64,000 nt of DNA from Odobenus rosmarus divergens (lineage: Eukaryota; Chordata; Mammalia; Carnivora; Odobenidae), in the NCBI RefSeq assembly GCF_000321225.1, contig NW_004450661.1:1595106-1659105 (forward strand). The letters run 5' to 3'. This document shows positions 11,410 through 22,800 of this stretch, piece by piece. Within the stretch, counting starts at the first letter, position 1; each line of letters starts with the position of its first letter. Both the position numbers and the translations under genes were made by a program. Under the pieces are notes generated by a model. It did no database searches, was not told where the DNA came from, and saw only the letters and a program-made list of their open reading frames with translations.

Positions 11410-11791
11410 TTTTATTTTATTTTAATTTTTTTGAAGATTTATTTATTCTCGTGGGGTGGGGGGAGGTGCAGAGGGAGAGATGCAACTGTCATCATTGGCT
11501 TTCTGAAGGAGGCCAGACTCCTTGACCTAGCTCTCAAGGCCCTTCCTGATCCGGTCCCTGCTACTTTCTTTCATTCTCTGTATTTTCCTAAAAAAAGATA
11601 TTTATTTATTTAGTTAGTTAGTTAGTTACTTATGAGAGAGAGGAGAGAGGGGCAAAGGGAGAGAATCTTGAGCAGATTCCCTGCTGAGTTTGGAGCCTGA
11701 TGCAGGGCTTGGTCCCATGACCCTGAGATCATGACCTGAGCTGAAATCAAGAGTTGGATGCTTAACCAACTGAGCCACCCAGGCGCCCCTG
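11410..11791 (-). mobile_element. Composite SINEC with internal 100-bp transduced segment
   Basis: Read on the - strand: a full SINEC (11790 down to about 11592), a 100-bp segment (11584-11481) that is about 92% identical to 10539-10640, then a second SINE 3' tail (about 11480-11410). A 13-bp direct repeat, GGAGTATATTTTA, flanks the whole unit at 11397-11409 and 11792-11804, which argues for one insertion event. The inner segment has faint L2-like words. A local duplication with separate SINE insertions is the alternative. Confidence 0.8.
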
Positions 11792-11989
11792 GGAGTATAT
11801 TTTAAAAAGAAGAGCAAAGAGAGTATTTCAGGAAAGGAGGAAATAGTCACCAGAGGTCAAGGGAGATGAAGACTGGAAAATGCTTTTGGGTTTGGTCAAG
11901 TGGAAGTCATTACTAACATTATGAAGAGCGCTTGTTTCAGTGGAGTAAGGGGCTGGGGGATAGATATGAGGGGTTTCAGTGTGAGAGGT

Positions 11990-12425
11990 AAGAAAACCCT
12001 TGTCTCTTAAATTCCCTTCCTCCATGTCATGTTCAAGCTGTAGCGGACTGTTTGCTGTCCTCCAAGGATGTCAGCTGCTTCTTCACGTCTCCCCTTCCAC
12101 CCACGCTCTGTTCATTCCTACTCCCACCTCTCTTATGCTCGCCTCACACTGCATTTTTCTTGGGGTGCCTGTCCAGGCTCTGTAAAGTTGAGTTAGGTAT
12201 CCTTCTGCAGCGCCTCTGCGGTGCTCTCACTTTTCACTCTTACCATGGTGAGTCCCAGTTGGCTTTGTAATCACCTGTCAACTTGCCTGTCTCTTTTGCT
12301 GGGCTGTGAGCTCCTTGAAGGCGGGACCTGCACTGTTCCTGTTATATTGTTCATGACTTTCGCAATACTGAGCAGTTGGTAGGCATTCAGTATATGTGGA
12401 GTGAACAATGAGAGAATGAATGAGC
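11990..12425 (+). repeat. L2 fragment (3' end)
   Basis: 'GGGCTGTGAGCTCCTTGAAGGCGGG', 'GAGCAGTTGGTAGGCATTCAGTA' and a GAATGAATGAG end match the L2 3' terminus. The sequence upstream to about 11990 is consistent with the L2 body. Confidence 0.65.
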
Positions 12426-13066
12426 ATATAATTCAGTGATGGTTATAATGATGCCTGTGGCGGGACCATTGTCACGTATACTTCTCTCCTATTCAGCGTA
12501 CATTGTTACTGATTATATGACAAAATGTCACTGTTAAATAGTTGGTAACACCCAGTCCTGCTACACATGCTCTCAGCCATACAGGATTCTTCTCTGTCGA
12601 GGTAAAACATGTCATTGTGCCCGTCTTATCCCATGTGTGAAGAACAGAGGAATATAAAACAAATGTGAGTTTCACTTGCGCTTAGGAGCCATGTGCTTAT
12701 ACACCGAATACATGGTAGAAGATGATGAAGCTCAGATGACTAATTTAGACAGTAAGTGCGCGCTGAGTTCAGAGGCAAGGAGACTGCCTCCAGCTGGGCT
12801 CATCGAGCAAGGTGTTCTGAAGGAGTTGGCATCAAGAGTTAGGCTCATTTCTTCATTATAGTGCTCCTATGAACCAGACACTGTTAGGTTTGGGCAACAC
12901 AAAAGTGTATGTAATAAAGTCCCTAAACTTGGAGAAATAGGCAAAGAGTAGAGTAAGAGGACTATGCAAGTGGCCACATATTCTAAGTATCCTGCTAGGC
13001 ATTTTCCTATACATCATGTCATGGATGTAAAGTATGCAGTATCCCTCTAATGCATAAAATAAATGG
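12426..13066. other. Intron without recognised gene
   Basis: No repeat family or coding sequence was recognised with confidence. Confidence 0.4.
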
Positions 13067-13080
13067 AACTTCTCTATTTT

Positions 13081-13263
13081 TTGAAGATTTTATTTATTTA
13101 TTTGAGAGGGGGTGGAGAGCACAAGCGGGGAGGAGGGGCAGAGAGAGAAGCAGGCTCCCCACTGAGCAGAGAGCCTGATGTGGGACTCGATCCCAGGACC
13201 CTGAGATCATGACCTGAGCTGAAGGCAGATGCTTAACCGACTGAGCTGCCCAGGTGCCCCTGT
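13081..13263 (-). mobile_element. SINEC with 14-bp TSD
   Basis: Reverse-oriented SINE with GAAGATTTTATTTATTTATTTG at the left and the head ending in CCAGGTGCCCC at 13260. AACTTCTCTATTTT flanks it at 13067-13080 and 13264-13277, without mismatch. Confidence 0.95.
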
Positions 13264-13354
13264 AACTTCTCTATTTTAAACAGCTGATCTACTCTTCCTC
13301 ATTGGGATAGCTGGGAATGGGCTCAGAAGGGGGCATTTCAATTTTAAGAGCCAA

Positions 13355-13830
13355 TCAATATTTATTTATTGAGTGCCTAACTATGCACCAGGCACTGTTT
13401 TAGGTCCTACGTATAAAGTAGGGAGAAAACAGAAAAACATCCTGCCCTCATAGAACTTCCATAATAATAATAGTCTGCTTGAATAACTTCCATGTAATAA
13501 TAAATAACAATAATACAATAAGCAAGACAAGTAAACTACATAGAATGTTAGAAACTCATAGCCATTATAGAGAAAAATAAATCTGGTGAAGGGGATTGGG
13601 AATGGTAGGAGTTGTCAATGGGGTGGGCAAGGAAGGTTCACTGAAAAGGTGCCATTGGAGCAGAGACCTGAATGAGGTGAGGGAGTGGCCATGTTGGTGG
13701 CTGAGTGAAGAGTTTGCCGGCACAAAGCACTCTGAGCACAAAAGCACGCAGGCAGGAGAGTGAGGCTGGGGTGTTGAAGCTGCCAGTATGGTGAGACAGA
13801 ACGAGCAAGAGTAAGGTGTGGTAGCAAATA
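13355..13830 (-). repeat. L2 fragment
   Basis: 'ATTTATTTATTGAGTGCCTAACTATG', 'CCAGGCACTGTTTTAGG', then 'GGAGCAGAGACCTGAATGAGG': L2 3' end and body in reverse orientation, with an AT-rich interruption near 13460-13560. Confidence 0.75.
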
Positions 13831-13879
13831 GGTGTCAAAGGAACAGGGAACCATTTTAAGGCCTTTGCCTTTTATTTTT

Positions 13880-15125
13880 TGCTTTATGCTTTTTAAGCTC
13901 TGTTTATAGGCACACTCATTTAGGACTGTTATGTCTTCTTGATGAAAAATAACCACTTTATCATTTTATGATGATGGTCTTTATTGTTTTTAATATTCTT
14001 TGTCTGAGCTTTACTTTGATGTTAATATAGGGACTCCAGCTTTCTTTTGGTATGTTTTCATGGCATATCGTATTTCATCTCTTTATTTTTAAGATTATAA
14101 TTAAAATGAGGTTTTTGTAGACAGCATAGAGCTAAGTTTTGCTTTTTTATCTAAATTGGCCATCTCTGCCATTGGGGCATTTAGACCATTTAGAGTTAAT
14201 GTAATTTTTGGTATTGGTTGCATTTAAAGCTACCATCTTGATAGTTGTTTTTTTTTTAATCCCTTTTTTTTTAATGCCTTCATACTTATCCATCCATCTA
14301 TCCATCCATCTATTGTGGTAACATATAATATAAAGTTTACTATTTTAACCACTTTTAAGTGTACAGTTCAGTGGCATTGAGTGTATTTACATTATTCTAC
14401 AGTCATTACCACCATCCATCTCTAGCGCTTTTTCATCTTTCCAAACAGAAACTCTATATCCATTAAATATTTACTCCTCATTCCCTCTTCTCTCCAGCCC
14501 ATTTATGGTACTATTAATTTCTTTGTGTAGATCTAAATATTCCATTTGGCATTATGCTCCCTTCTGCCTGAAGAACTTCCATAGCCTTCTCGTCTGCTGG
14601 CTAAACTTTTATTTCTTTTTTTCTGAAAATGTCTTTATTTTATATTGACAGTTTCTGTTTTTCAGTATCTTAAAGATGTCTCTCCATTATCTTCTGGCTT
14701 GCATAGTTTCCGACAGGAAGCCTATGTAATTCCTCTGTATATTGTTTCTTTTTCTCCTCTAGCTGCTTTCAAGATTTTCTCTTTATCTTTGGCTTCAGCA
14801 GTTTGACTATGACGTGCCTAGGTGTATTTTTCTTTGTAATTTATTTTGTTTGGAGTTCTCTGAGGCTGTTAGATCTGTGGTTTATTATCTCATTAATTTT
14901 GGAAAGTTCATGGACACTATCTCTTCAAATATTTCTTTCTTACCATTCTCTTTTCCTTCTGGGACTTGAATGACACATATGTTAGACTGTTTGATGTTAT
15001 CCCACAGCTCTTTGATGCTTGGTTCTGATTTTTGGGCCCCCCTCCCCTTTTTTCCTCTTTGTGTTTCAATTTGGATACCTTATGTTGGCTTATCTTTAAG
15101 TTCATTGCTCCTTTTTTTTCTGTCA
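13880..15125 (-). mobile_element. Old L1/HAL1-like sequence with nested L1 3' fragment
   Basis: Positions about 13880-14250 and 14570-15125 read on the - strand as decayed L1/HAL1-type ORF sequence (for example 'TTTTGTAGACAGCATAGAGC' and 'TCAAGATTTTCTCTTTATCTTTGG'). Between them, 14281-14560 resembles another L1 3' portion ('TTTAAGTGTACAGTTCAGTGGCATT'). No intact frame remains. Subfamily is uncertain. Confidence 0.6.
14289..14313 (+). repeat. (ATCC)n short tandem repeat
   Basis: Degenerate CATCCATCTATCCATCCATCTA tract inside the old L1-like sequence. Confidence 0.7.
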
Positions 15126-15129
15126 TGTC

Positions 15130-16192
15130 CAGTCTTCTTCAGATCCCAACCTAAAGTTGTAAAGGAAGTTGAGGATTGACATTGGAGTTGGCCTCCCATG
15201 GAGGTCTTGGTGACCTTGACAACAGCAGTCTCAGTGAAGTGGTGGGGGCAAAAGCCCCATTAAAGTGGGCTCAGAGGACAGTAGGTCTGATCTGACCCCA
15301 GGAACCTGTGTGGGGTGTAATGAAGGGAAGCTGGTGCACATGGTGTGGTTAGGGCCCAGACTTCCTCTCTTCCTGACTGGGCTTCACCCCAGTTCTTCTT
15401 GACGAGACAGACCCCTTGGAGTCTCAGCCAGGCCCTGGCAAGGCTGTGCACTACACTTTGCAGTAGGCTCACTTGCCATTCATCACAGGTGTCCCTAAAC
15501 ATCACAGGTGTCCCTAAAGAAGTTTACTGGCCCACATCTTACTATCTTCAATGCAGGAACTTCTGAACGTCTTCTTGCCATAAGGTTGCTGAAGGAGGCT
15601 CAGCAAGGCCAACTGGGCTCTTTCCTTCACTCTGCCTAACAATATTTACCCCAGTATGGCCACCCTTTGTTGTAAAGAGCATCCTGCTGGTGGTCTATCA
15701 GAGTTCTGACCAGAAAGGAAAGCCAGAGCGTCTCTGCTTGGGTTTTTACCCCCACCTATATATAACCTTCCCTTTTAGGACATGTTTCAGAGTTCTGTTC
15801 TCTTCCATCTCTTCCCACAGTTCACTGTGTCACAAGGGATAGGTTTTCTACTTCCTCCTCCTACCTTCTCTTTTGACATTCTTCTCAAGGGCAGGTAGCT
15901 TTATGGCCCTGCTCTTGTAGGTAGAAGGGGCTATTCTTTTTGTAATACAGAGAAGACTACTCTAAGATCTGATTCAGTTAAACATAGTTCTGAATTTGTG
16001 AGTACTTGGATGAGGAATTAGGGATTGCTGGGAACAGAATACATTGTTTTAGTTTTTAAAAAGTCCCTGTTAGAATTAGTTATTCTTGTAATAGTATTGT
16101 TGAGTAAGGATTTAGAAGTTATCATCAATGCCTGAGAACCAGAGTGGTAAGTAAGGTGTCCAAGGTCAGGCAGGTAGCACATTCTTACTGTA
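15130..16192. other. Intron, largely single-copy looking
   Basis: No gene was recognised. It holds an exact 19-bp tandem duplication at 15481-15518, listed separately. Confidence 0.45.
15481..15518 (+). repeat. Perfect 19-bp tandem duplication
   Basis: CATCACAGGTGTCCCTAAA occurs twice head to tail with no mismatch and no spacer. Confidence 0.95.
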
Positions 16193-16202
16193 TTAAAATC
16201 TA

Positions 16203-16628
16203 TTTTTTTTATTTTTTATTTTTTTATTATGTTAATCACCATACATTACATCATTAGTTTTTGAGGTAGTGTTCCATGATTCTTTGTTTGTGTATAACAC
16301 CCAGTGCTCCATGTAGTACGTGCCCTCTTTAATACCCATCACCAGGCTAACCCATCTCCCCCCGCCCCGTCCCTCTAGAACCCTCAGTTTGTTTTTCAGA
16401 GTCCATAGTCTCTCATGGTTAATCTCCCCCCTCCGATTTCCCCCCCTCCATTTTTCCCTTCCTGCTATCTTCTTCTTTTTCTTTTTTATATTTCATTATT
16501 TGTTTCAGAGGTACAGGTCTGTGATTCAACAGTCTTACACAATTCACAGCGCTCACCATAGCACATACCCTCCCCAATGTCTGTCAGCCAGCCACCCCAT
16601 CCCTCCCACCCCCCACCACTCCAGCAAC
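16203..16628 (-). mobile_element. L1 3' UTR, 5'-truncated
   Basis: Poly-T/AT tail at the left, then the carnivoran L1 3' UTR signature in reverse ('GTTAATCACCATACATTACATC', 'AACACCCAGTGCTCCATG', 'TAATACCCATCACCAGGCTAACCCA'). The word TAAAATCTA lies at both ends (16194-16202 and 16629-16637), a short candidate TSD. Confidence 0.9.
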
Positions 16629-17051
16629 TAAAATCTAAATCCTAATCTTTTTAGTCAGAAAGGTTTAGATGCATAAATGCATTTGCTTGTAGATGACTAT
16701 GTGAAAATTCTTACATTCAATAGCATCATGAGTGAATAGACTTCCTATTACACCAAGAAAAAAGGCAAAAATATTTGGTGTCATCATTTTCTAAGTCCTG
16801 AGATTTCAGTCTGCCATAGCTACAGGTTTATTACCTGCCACCTTCTTTTTGATCCACTCGACTGTAGTAGACATTCAAAGGCCTTTCTCTCGAAATGCTA
16901 GCAAAATGCTCTGATATGCTCCAGCTGCTTACCTATTGAACAAGATGGATATTCTGCCTTCTACTAAATACTGTAAACCATAGTAGGCTTGCGGGGTAAA
17001 AGTTAAGACTAATCCTTTGCCTGTCATGCTTGAAAATAATGTTTTATTCTT

Positions 17052-17249
17052 TTTTTTTTTTTTAAAGATTTTATTTATTCATTTGCAAGAGAGACAGAGA
17101 GAGCACAAGCAGGGGAAGAGGCAGAGGGAGAGGGAGAAGCAGACTCCCCGCTGAGCAAGGAGCCCGATGCGGGACTCGATCCCAGGACCCTGGGATCATG
17201 ACCCGAGCCGAAGGCAGACACTTAACCATCTGAGTCACCCAGGCGCCCC
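17052..17249 (-). mobile_element. SINEC with 20-bp perfect TSD
   Basis: Reverse SINE with an uninterrupted T-run, intact tRNA-like head and CAGGCGCCCC end. GAAAATAATGTTTTATTCTT flanks it at 17032-17051 and 17250-17269 without mismatch. Confidence 0.97.
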
Positions 17250-17339
17250 GAAAATAATGTTTTATTCTTAAGTATGACATGCAAACCTGGCTCCAACCTA
17301 CCATTTCAAGTTCTTCTCACTCACCTTATATTAGAACAG

Positions 17340-17700
17340 TAAGAACTAGTCCTTGTTCTTCAATCCAGCCCACCCGGTTCACCCACAGACCCCCGTGACT
17401 TTGGGGCTGGCCTCCTGGTGCTGTGTAGGGCTCACCATGCTCCTCTTCCTTCTATCAGGCAAGACACCACTCACTCTACAATTCAGCGCCAGCTTCGGTG
17501 TCGCCTTTCCTGTTGAGCTCTGCTCCACTCCCGCCCCCTGGCGGAGGGATTGCTCATTCCTCTTTGCTTTATGGTATTTTGTACAAGGTTCATGTATTCT
17601 AACGCTTAAATTTGTTAATACAGTCATTGTGTCTAGCTTATGGAGGCTGGAGACTACCACTCCTTACTTATTTTCTATATGGTATTTTATTTTAGTATAG
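17340..17700 (+). repeat. Probable L2 fragment
   Basis: A CT-rich body with 'CTTTGCTTTATGGTATTTTGTACA' and 'ATACAGTCATTGTGTCTAGCTTATGGAGGC' resembles L2 order, but is diverged. Confidence 0.45.
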
Positions 17701-17744
17701 GAAATGTCTGTATTTAGCAAGATCCTTGTATTAGATCCTTGTTG

Positions 17745-17905
17745 TTCCAAGTATGGTCTGAGGGACCACAGCATCAGACTCTCCTGGGAGCTTGTTATAA
17801 ATGCAGGATCCTGGGTCTCACCTAAGACCTACTGTATTGGAATCTGCTTTTTTACAAGATCTCCTGGGGACACTGTATGCACATTAAAATTTAGGAGGCA
17901 CTGGA
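17745..17905 (+). repeat. MER5A-type hAT element fragment
   Basis: 'ACCACAGCATCAGACTCTCCTGGGAGCTTG', 'ATGCAGGATCCTGGGTCTCACC' and 'TGCACATTAAAATTTAGGAGG' follow the MER5A order. Confidence 0.8.
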
Positions 17906-17909
17906 CTGG

Positions 17910-19100
17910 GCTAGATGAATCCTAAGGATTCCTCCTTCTTGATTTGCCCTGACTCTGTAGACTACCTGGATAATGGCCATGAGTGACTATAAGAGTGAGT
18001 ATTTACATGGGTCACAGGGACTGGGCCCCAGGAGAACTTCACTGGGAGCTTTTAGGGATGTTCCTAGGGCATAGGACCACAGAAGGACTGAAGAGGCAGG
18101 TAGGATGAACTCAGCCAGCCTCAAGGAATGGAGGGGACTGGAGGGTGGCTTTTTGATAAAGAATAAGCAATCTGGTAAGGCAAACTTAAAGGCACATGAA
18201 GCAGATGGGGGAGGCCACTGGTCTTTAGTCACAAAAACCTACAAAAAATGAATTCCCCTATTTGTTATCCCCAGAAGACATTTGTTCTCCAGCTTGTTAT
18301 CCTACAGGTGGACTTCTCCCCTTCTCTGCCCTCTTCCCTCTGTTCCCCTAGAATTGCTCCTTGTGTGTGAGAAGCCCAAAGATAAGGGACTCTGCCATTC
18401 GGGAAGGAATGCCCAATCTCTCCTGGGAGCTGACTGTGACCTGCAGACAACCTTATTTGGATTTTGGAGGGCTGCCCCTGTAGTTCCCAGTGAGACTATT
18501 TACATGGGAGACTCAGCTCGCCAGACTTCAGGAACACAATGCCTGTGGACATGACCTTCCTGTTGAAGCAGGGATGATAAATACAAGTAGTCATTATGTT
18601 TCTGGGAAATGTTGCTAGCTGCAGAAGATTGGCTAAGAAGTTAATTAAAATATACATCATGGGTATCCTACACGTGCCAGTTGGATTATGATTAGTGAGT
18701 GAGTGAGCGGCACTCAGGCGAGGCTGCTTGCTCTGTCATTACAGCCAAGGTTCTTCAGCAGGCAGTGGGGGGGGGGCAGCCCTGTGTCAGGGGACTGAGG
18801 AGAATGGACTCGCAGAGACTTGATAGTGGCAGTAGACCAAGTCCTGTTATGACACATTGCTATCATGATGTAAATTTGCATGTAATACTACTTGTCTAGT
18901 TGGCAACTGACCTAATTAGTAGCAGTAATTGTCATAGCAATATATTTCCCCGATCACTATTTTTTGTTGCAGTAGGGATTAGGTATCCTTCTTGCAGTCT
19001 GTCATTTTACTGTAAAAATTGAGGGCTAAAATTTTGGTTCCCCAGGACTTCTCAAGTGAGAAATTGACTATTTTGCAGTGGGGTGAGATGCATGTATTTG
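17910..19100. other. Intron without recognised gene
   Basis: No supported feature, apart from a GGGGGGGG run at about 18768-18776. Confidence 0.45.
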
Positions 19101-19121
19101 AGACAGGGTGTATTTCCTTTA

Positions 19122-19322
19122 TTTTTTTTTAAGATTTTATTTACCCATTTGAGAAAGAGAGAGAGAGAGCGTGCACAAGCAGGGGGAGAGGCAGAGGGAG
19201 AGAGAGAAGCAGACTCCCCGCTGAGCTGGGAGCCCGACATGGGGCTCAATCCTAGGACCCTGAGATCATGACCTGAGCCAAAGGCAGATGCTTAACCATC
19301 TGAGCCCCCCAGGCACCTCCAA
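19122..19322 (-). mobile_element. SINEC with ~19-bp TSD
   Basis: Reverse SINE, head ending CCCCCCAGGCACCTCC. ACAGG(G/C)TGTATTTCCTTTA flanks it at 19103-19121 and 19323-19341 with one mismatch. Confidence 0.95.
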
Positions 19323-19819
19323 ACAGGCTGTATTTCCTTTAAATAGTTGTGTGGTTACTCAATCCCATGAAACTGATCCATAGAGAAATTGGAGGGGACT
19401 AGTTTTATATGTTTTCTGTGTTTCATTTCCTGTTTGACAGTAGATTTAATTTCCTAAAAGTTACTAGCAGTATCATCTGGCAGAACTTGGCCTTTGACTC
19501 AAAATCATTAGCAACTAAAATGTGGTCTGTGCCCTTTTCTTCCTCAAGAAGTGGAAGACTTGGTCATCCAAGTCCCATCAGTAAAGCCAAGAAACTGCCA
19601 GCCCCTCTCCTAGGTTTGAGGGGAGCCCTCAACTTGAGTTACTTGTGGGATTTGGCTATGATCCTTATCTCCCAGAATGGCAAAAGAGGAGGGTTTAAGG
19701 CCACCTCTTGGAATCTGGGACAATCCTTAGTGTCCTGAGGGTCTCTTGGCTGAAGAGTCAGAGGAGAGGGGAGAGTGTGCGGTAAAGTGGGGAGAGCAGC
19801 TCTCTCCCATCTTTCAAAG

Positions 19820-19866
19820 CCCTTTTTTTCTCTTTTTCTCTCTTTATCCCTCCCTCCCTCCCTTCC
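19820..19866 (+). repeat. Pyrimidine tract (CT/CCCT)n
   Basis: TTTTTCTC- and CCCTCCCTCCCT-rich stretch adjoining the tail of the next SINE, which probably seeded it. Confidence 0.8.
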
Positions 19867-20055
19867 AAGATTTTATTTATTTGAGTGAGAGAAAGAACAC
19901 AAGTGGGGGGGCGGGGGGAGGGAGGGGTAGAGGAAGAGGGAGAAGCAGACTCCCTGCTAAGCAGGGAGCCTGTTGCGGGCCTTGATCGCAGGACCTGGAG
20001 ATCATGACCTGAGCTGAAGGCAGATGCTTAACTGACTGAGCCACCCAGGCGCCCC
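19867..20055 (-). mobile_element. SINEC
   Basis: Reverse SINE with CAAGATTTTATTTATTTGAG at the left, a G-run in the middle (GTGGGGGGGCGGGGGGAGGG) and the head ending CCACCCAGGCGCCCC. Confidence 0.94.
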
Positions 20056-20594
20056 TATCAGAGCACTGTCTAATAGAACCTTGGCACAAGGGACTCAGCA
20101 GTGTACTAGCACTATGTTGAGTAGGTTTAGGAGCTGCCCTCAAGAATCCACACAGGTCGTTCTTGAATGAGTTTCTCATATATGCAACTCAAACATGCTG
20201 TTCCTGCAAACATGGAGGTTTTTATGGTATTGGGAATGATTGTCCGGAGCCCTTCCCTCTATAAGGAGAAACCAGCATTTGTGAGAGGATTATCAGGGTG
20301 GGGGCAGTCTCTGGGCCAAGCCACCTGGCCCATATAGGGTTAAACCCATGATTGTGCTCTGACCACTGAGCAGTTGGGGGGAGGTGCCCAGCAGCAGGCG
20401 TAGCAAAAATATGTCTGCTTTTCCAGTGCAAATTTTATCAGCATCTCCTTGAGCAGAGTGTCTTTTCCCAAACTACTCTGCATCTTCATGTTTGATTCTC
20501 AGATGGTTTGGGTTATTTTTATTTTTTCTCTTCCATTTATAGACTATTTAAATAAATCATAAACACCGCCTTAGTAGCTTATCTATAAAAGTCC

Positions 20595-20905
20595 AAATTC
20601 TCTTTGTTCAGTGAGTATTTATTGAGCACCTACTATGTGCCAGCCACTAATTTATGGGTGCAGAGCCGAATGCCCTTAGGGAATTAATACCAACAAGCAA
20701 TGTATCCCAAGAGAGGCATGACCATCATTGAGCCTGTATGACACTTTAGCATTCATAAACGCTTCCACATCTATTGTCCTATTTGTTCAGGCAGGGAGGG
20801 TGTCAATTTTACTGTCCTGATTTAATGATGAGGAAAATAAAAGCCCAGAGAGGTTAAATGATTTGCTCAAAGAGGTAAGTGGTAGAGCTGAGACAACACC
20901 ATGTT
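20595..20905 (-). repeat. L2 end and MIR fragment
   Basis: 'CAGTGAGTATTTATTGAGCACCTACTATG' with 'TGCCAGCCACTAA' is a reverse L2 3' end. 'ATGAGGAAAATAAAAGCCCAGAGAGGTT' with 'GGTAAGTGGTAGAGCTGAG' is reverse MIR. Confidence 0.7.
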
Positions 20906-20961
20906 GTCTCTTAATAGCATGTCTTAATTTACCCAGTGTTTGCTTTTTTGAATTTTATTTA

Positions 20962-21150
20962 TTTATTTTTTTAAAGATTTTATTTATTTGACAGGCACAG
21001 TGAGAGAAGGAACACAAGCAGGGGGAGTGGGAGAGGGAGAAGCAGGCTTCCTGCTGAGCAGGGAGCCTGATGTGGGGCTCGATCCCAGGACCCTGGGATC
21101 ATGACCTGAGCCGAAGGCAGACGCTTAATGGCTGAGCCACCCAGGCGCCT
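20962..21150 (-). mobile_element. SINEC
   Basis: Reverse SINE: TTAAAGATTTTATTTATTTGACAG to GAGCCACCCAGGCGCC. Flanking TGTTTG(C/G)TTTTTT words at about 20938 and 21151 suggest an imperfect TSD. Confidence 0.94.
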
Positions 21151-21304
21151 CTGTTTGGTTTTTTTTTTAATTTTAGCATTTTAGTAATAGTTAGATTTTA
21201 AACTGCTATGTCTTTAAAGTTGTAAATATGGTAGAGTCAATGGATGCCATGAAAAATAAATTGAAATTTTACTAATTTCCTGAAAAATGTGAAATAAATT
21301 TTTT

Positions 21305-21496
21305 TAAAAAGATTTTATTTATTTATTTGACAGAGAGAGACACAGCAAGAGAGGGAATACAAGCAGGGGGAGTGGGAGAGGGAGAAGCAGGCTTCCCACT
21401 GAGCAGGGAGCCCGATGCAGGGCTCCATCCCAGGACCCTGGGATCATGACCTGAGCCGAAGGCAGATGCTTAACTACTGAGCCACCGAGGCACCCC
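21305..21496 (-). mobile_element. SINEC with 16-bp TSD
   Basis: Reverse SINE ending GAGCCACCGAGGCACCCC. GTGAAATAAATTTTTT flanks it at 21289-21304 and 21497-21512. Confidence 0.96.
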
Positions 21497-21604
21497 GTGA
21501 AATAAATTTTTTAATTAAAGTATGTGACCATTAACATAAAGTTATTGGAAAAAATAGAGCAATATTTTATATCAATTTATTTAAAAACTAAGAGTTACGG
21601 AATT

Positions 21605-21780
21605 ATGTAGTACAGAGAATAGAGTGTGAGCTTTGGAATCCAACAGATCTGGGGTCATGTTCTTTCCTTTTTAGATCTGTGACCTTGGTCAAATTACTTA
21701 GCCTCTCTAAGCCTTGATTTCTCTACCTGTTAATGGGCCAGTGATGCCTACCTGCTGGGGTGAGGTGAGAATTTAATCTT
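21605..21780 (+). repeat. MIR fragment
   Basis: 'GTGTGAGCTTTGGAATCCAACAG', 'CTGTGACCTTGGTCAAATTACTTAGCC' and 'CTCTACCTGTTAATGGG' follow MIR order. Confidence 0.8.
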
Positions 21781-22544
21781 TCTTTTAATCTTAAATAAGG
21801 TTCATGTTCTGTTGTTACTGAATCATGCAGGTGTTTATGTATATTTAGGGTGAGCTGACTTAAAATATAAGCTGTGTAGCATATTAGAAGTTCATTTGGG
21901 GTAGAATGAGGTGAAATCACCTGCCAGGAGCACTGACACCTAGTGAATGAGGACTGGGAGAGACCTGGCATGTGTATTACACACCCCATGGACAGAACAC
22001 AAGCTGAAGAGTCAAAGTTGAGCATCAAGTCCAAAGTTGCCTAGGGAAACACTCTGAGCTGCAGCTATTGATTTGTGGTATAGTTGCTTCTTACATAGGC
22101 AACTCTGTGGGCTTACTCCAGGGAACCAGCATCAGGGATTTTATTTATCAAGGGTTAATGATTGCCGTAGCAGTTCTGTAGCAGCCATGTAGACAGGAAA
22201 TATGATGGTGCTTGTCACCCCCATTTCTCTCCATTTGGACCCCATTGGATTCTGTGCCCTTCAGTGACCTATCCGATTTCAAATGTACGGTCTATCCTTA
22301 GAAACCTGCTAACTATCCTTCAGAGCCTGCAGGCAAACTCTTTTTGTCTCATCTAGCCTCCCTTCCTTTGGTCCCAGCTGACCCTGAACTATTTCTCCTA
22401 CTTCCCTTCTATAGACACTCTCTAGACCAGAATTCCCACCTTATTCCTTGTGTTCCTGGATACCCGCCTATGTGACTTATCCTTCAGGAATGTACTTGCC
22501 AGACCTCTGCTTCAGGGGAAGTTCTGACTCTCCATCCACCGTTC

Positions 22545-22800
22545 ATTCATTGATCCAACAAATATTTGCTGAGTTCCTGTTTTATGCCAGAAACTATGCT
22601 AGGTGCTGGGGACAGAGTAGTGAACAAAACCAGCAACAACATGCACTGTCACAGGATTTACTTTCTAGCTGGTGAGACAGATAATAAATATAGTAAGTAA
22701 TATAGTGTGTTAGGACCTAATAAATGCTATGGAAAAAAATAGAGCCAGGTAAGGGGGATCTGGAGCTGGGGGAAGGGTTGCAATACTCAGTCAATAAAGT
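22545..22800 (-). repeat. L2 fragment, left half of an interrupted copy
   Basis: 'AACAAATATTTGCTGAGTTCC', 'GGTGCTGGGGACAGAGTAGTGAACAAAAC' and 'AATGCTATGG' are reverse L2 3' end. The body resumes at about 23400. Confidence 0.75.
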
